Shown piece by piece: positions 60,261 to 62,322 of a stretch of 62,322 bases of DNA (positions are counted from its first letter, which is position 1; each line of letters opens with the position of its first letter). The DNA lies in the NCBI GenBank assembly GCA_949840605.1, contig CATKXN010000002.1, positions 1-62,322 of the forward strand, read 5' to 3'. The translations under genes and the position numbers were made by a program. Source of the DNA: an uncultured Alistipes sp. (GTDB taxonomy: Bacteria; Bacteroidota; Bacteroidia; Bacteroidales; Rikenellaceae). The notes beneath the pieces are model-generated. The model saw nothing but the letters and a program-made list of their open reading frames with translations. It made no database searches and was not told where the DNA came from.

Positions 60261-61023
60261 ATTTTGTGGCGACGTAGAAGAGATCGAAACAATCCGCCCC
60301 GACCGGGTCGATGCGGTAGTCGTCCATCCGGATCGAGGTCGTCAGGTCGGTATTCTGCCGGAGGAGCCTGCGGCGGTTGAGCCGGTTCAGCAGGTCGTAG
60401 GGCAGTTGCAGCAGGCGGCGCGGCAGGCGGTGCTGGAGGTCCAGGATGTCGAACCGCGTGATGCGGCGGACGCTGCGGCGGTTTTCTTCGTAATAATCCA
60501 TCACTTTTTCGTTTCCGAACACTCCGAGGGTCTCGACCGAGGAAAAACTTTCGGCGAGGAGTTTCCGGAGCCCTTCGGCCGTGTATTCGCGCACGTGCCA
60601 CGGATTGCGCGTCAGCGACATCGGCGCGTTGGGCGTCGTCACGATGAAGCGTCCGCCCGGACGCAGCACGCGGGCGATTTCGCGTACGAAATCGCCGTCG
60701 GGACGGATATGTTCGATCACCTGGAACGAGATCACGCAGTCGAAACTCTGATTGGGGAAATCCAGTGGCGGAACTTCGGTCTGCCGGAACTCGACGTTGG
60801 GCAGCTGCAGCAACTCCGGCGCCGGAACGTGCTTGTCCACGGTGACGAACCGCCGGGCGTGGGGCGCCACGACCTCGATGCCGTAACCGCTTCCCGTGCC
60901 GATCTCGAGCACGTCGCCCGCGATGCGTTCCGCCGCGGCGTGGTAGGCCAGCAGCGAACGCTGGAAAACGAAATTGTCGGAAGCCTCCGCCGACACCCGC
61001 TCTGCGGTGTTAATCTTCGCCAT
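60259..61023 (-). CDS. class I SAM-dependent methyltransferase
   Basis: A 254-residue Rossmann methyltransferase. Motif I is VLEIGTGSGYGIEVVAP, followed by an acidic strand end (VTVDKHVP), FDCVISFQVIEHIRPDGDFV (post-motif II) and VLRPGGRFIVTTPN (motif III), the pattern of the UbiE/COQ5-type Methyltransf_11 fold. The C-terminal 90 residues may select the substrate, which is unknown. Its start overlaps the end of cvfB by 14 bases, so the two are co-transcribed. Confidence 0.9.
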   Translation of the reverse strand: MAKINTAERVSAEASDNFVFQRSLLAYHAAAERIAGDVLEIGTGSGYGIEVVAPHARRFVTVDKHVPAPELLQLPNVEFRQTEVPPLDFPNQSFDCVISFQVIEHIRPDGDFVREIARVLRPGGRFIVTTPNAPMSLTRNPWHVREYTAEGLRKLLAESFSSVETLGVFGNEKVMDYYEENRRSVRRITRFDILDLQHRLPRRLLQLPYDLLNRLNRRRLLRQNTDLTTSIRMDDYRIDPVGADCFDLFYVATK

Positions 61024-61858
61024 GAGTCTTGCAGTTTATTCCCTTTTCGCCGACCTCGACTTCGCCGCGCTTCAGGAGCATTCCCAGCGATCGTTTGAAG
61101 ACCTTTTTGCTCATCTGCGTCAGCCGCGTCACCTCCTCCGGGGCGCTGTCGTCGTTCAGGGGGAGAAATCCGCCGTTGTCGCGGACCAGCTGGAGCAGCG
61201 TCTGCGCCGAATCCTTCACCTGGGCGAACCCGGCCTGCTGGAGGCTTACGTCGATGCGGTTGTCCTCGGTGATGCGGCGGACGTAACCCGTCAGGCGGTC
61301 GCCGACGGCCACCGGGCGGAAGATCTGGTTGCGGTAGATCATGCCCCAGTGGCGGTTGTTGACGATCACGCGAAAGCCGATCTCGCTCTCCGAAGCGACG
61401 AGCAGCGAAACTTCCTCGCGGGGTTTCACCGAGATCAGGTCGTTGCTGATGAAGCCCTTGAGCTTGGTCGTGGCCACGCAGCGACCCGTGATGTTGTCTT
61501 CGTAGAGGTAGACCACATAGCTGTGCCCGGCCAGGATGCCGCCCTGCTGGTTGCGGTTCGGGAGGAAGAGGTCCTTGCCGTGAAGCCCCCAGTCGAGGAA
61601 TGCCCCGTGGGCCGTCTTGTCCACCACGCGCAGGAAACCCGCCTCTCCGGCGCGCAGCAGCGGTGTTTCGGTCGTGGCCACCAGCCGGTCTTCGGAGTCG
61701 TGGTAGATGAACACCTCCTTTTGGTCGCCGACCTTGTCGGTCAGCGAGGTGTAGCGGTTGGGCAGAAGAACTTCGTTCTGCTCGTCGTCCGCGAGGTATA
61801 GTCCGTATTCCGATACGCGGCTTACGGTGAGGGTTTGTGTGCGTCCTGCTCTGAGCAT
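61010..61858 (-). CDS. cvfB: CvfB-type S1-like RNA-binding protein
   Basis: A 282-residue protein with several S1-like domains and a C-terminal winged helix, the CvfB/YitL architecture. Visible units are VSRVSEYGLYLADDEQNEVLLPNRY, LRVVDKTAHGAFLDWGLHGKDLFLP and YVRRITEDNRIDVSLQQAGF in part, then ALGFLPLNDDSAPEEVTRLT-like (GGFLPLNDDSAPEEV) and FKRSLGMLLKRGEVEV in the winged helix. It probably modulates RNA stability or translation in the cytosol. A canonical promoter precedes it. Confidence 0.9.
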   Translation of the reverse strand: MLRAGRTQTLTVSRVSEYGLYLADDEQNEVLLPNRYTSLTDKVGDQKEVFIYHDSEDRLVATTETPLLRAGEAGFLRVVDKTAHGAFLDWGLHGKDLFLPNRNQQGGILAGHSYVVYLYEDNITGRCVATTKLKGFISNDLISVKPREEVSLLVASESEIGFRVIVNNRHWGMIYRNQIFRPVAVGDRLTGYVRRITEDNRIDVSLQQAGFAQVKDSAQTLLQLVRDNGGFLPLNDDSAPEEVTRLTQMSKKVFKRSLGMLLKRGEVEVGEKGINCKTHGED

Positions 61859-61882
61859 GGTCGTTTATTAAGAAATACGGTA

Positions 61883-61914
61883 CAAAAGTACGTTTATTTT
61901 CGCCCGAATCCAAA
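61883..61914 (-). promoter_or_regulatory. promoter of the cvfB-methyltransferase operon
   Basis: Minus-strand TTTG (61914-61911), 20 bases, TACTTTTG (61890-61883): exact consensus. Confidence 0.85.
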
Positions 61915-62028
61915 CATTGCAGTCCGGCCCGTCGGAAGAAATCGCGCTTTTGTCGCGGCTTCGGTCTCTCTTTTTGCGTTTTGACCGGAAAAAGGCTATC
62001 TTTACGGGAAACTGAAACCGATCCTGCC

Positions 62029-62322
62029 ATGAAACTCCGCCGATTCCTGCTGCTGCTCTGGGGCGCTCTGCTGGCCGTCGCCGCCGCGTGCGCCCAGCCG
62101 GCCGCCACGCTCTATGACAAGGCCGAATACCGCATCGCCATGCGCGACAGCGTGCGCCTCCATACCTCGGTCTACACCCCCAAGGCTCCGGGGCGCGCTC
62201 CGATCGTCATTTTCCGCACGCCTTACGGTACGGGGCCCTACGGCGCCGACAAATTTCCCGCCGGGCTCGACGCCGGCTAACTGCGCAGCTATGTCGACCG
62301 CGGCTATCTCGTCGTGCAGCTG
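62029..62322 (+). pseudogene. CocE/NonD-family hydrolase (X-Pro peptidase-like), 5' part with in-frame TAA; runs off the window
   Basis: From ATG 62029 a signal peptide (MKLRRFLLLLWGALLAVAAACAQ) and the start of an alpha/beta hydrolase: AEYRIAMRDSVRLHTSVYTP, APIVIFRTPYGTGPYG. A TAA at 62278-62280 interrupts the frame, yet the next codons continue the family pattern (LRSYVDRGYLVVQL) to the window end. Such proteins act on N-terminal dipeptides or acyl esters in the periplasm. The catalytic Ser/Asp/His would lie beyond the window. Either a nonsense mutation or a base-call error; a near-consensus TATCTTTA box lies at 61997-62004. Confidence 0.75.

Overview
The window looks like chromosome of a high-GC member of the Bacteroidota, most likely Rikenellaceae and close to Alistipes (inference; no 16S gene is present). 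Supporting signs are the Bacteroidota primary-sigma promoter (TTTG at about -33, 19-21 bases, then TAnnTTTG at about -7) seen before many genes; families largely restricted to that phylum (DUF4199, DUF4293, DUF4294, DUF5689, DUF2795); the long ~310-residue NusB next to DUF1573 and YajC; and TonB-dependent receptors. No IS element, prophage, CRISPR array or rRNA was found. Coding density is high and no gene-free stretch exceeds 300 bases.

Layout. 0.1-7.4 kb: tmk, a DoxX-family gene broken by an in-frame TAG, and a tripartite RND efflux operon. 7.5-13.5 kb: an A/T-richer membrane protein gene, OsmC, a 1000-residue TPR protein and an outer-membrane beta-barrel containing an exact 39-bp duplication. 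13.5-16.5 kb: a superoxide dismutase-rubredoxin fusion behind a Fur-like palindrome, an ABM monooxygenase, a NYN/OST-HTH protein and a nitronate monooxygenase-type flavoprotein. 16.6-20.6 kb: SRP RNA divergent from mltG, a tandem promoter-bearing repeat, a Sua5/YciO gene, DUF4199, a GtrB-like glycosyltransferase and DUF4293. 20.8-29.8 kb: two DUF5689 lipoproteins, two secreted nuclease-family proteins and a TonB-dependent receptor, read here as a nucleic-acid scavenging locus. 29.9-37.5 kb: LTA-synthase-like sulfatase, M16 peptidase, DUF2975/HTH pair, acyl-ACP thioesterase, ferritin-like protein.

37.7-42.0 kb: surface-glycan genes: GT4, a GT87-GT2 fusion split by a frameshift at a run of nine C, a polysaccharide deacetylase and GtrA. 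The fusion would join a polyprenyl-phosphate-sugar-making GT2 to a GT87 transferase that uses such donors, with GtrA as candidate flippase; the C-run could switch it on and off. 42.1-50.7 kb: MFS carrier, TPR protein, Era, Ffh, a small beta-barrel, DUF4294, a hotdog thioesterase and a VanW protein. 50.7-54.9 kb: NhaD, tRNA-Gln, GlsB, TSCPD protein, YajC, DUF1573, NusB. 54.9-57.4 kb: an accessory patch with an SMR drug-exporter remnant, two paralogous Sel1 proteins and a membrane protein. 57.5 kb to the end: HI0933-type flavoprotein, a reduced methyltransferase-like gene, PduO-type adenosyltransferase, DUF2795, a methyltransferase, CvfB and a hydrolase gene broken by an in-frame TAA.

The most notable points are the C9 tract in the GT87-GT2 gene, the SOD-rubredoxin fusion, the DUF5689/nuclease locus and the promoter-carrying tandem repeat. 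Three single-base disruptions (TAG, C9 frameshift, TAA) occur in otherwise intact genes, so base-call error must be excluded before any biological reading.
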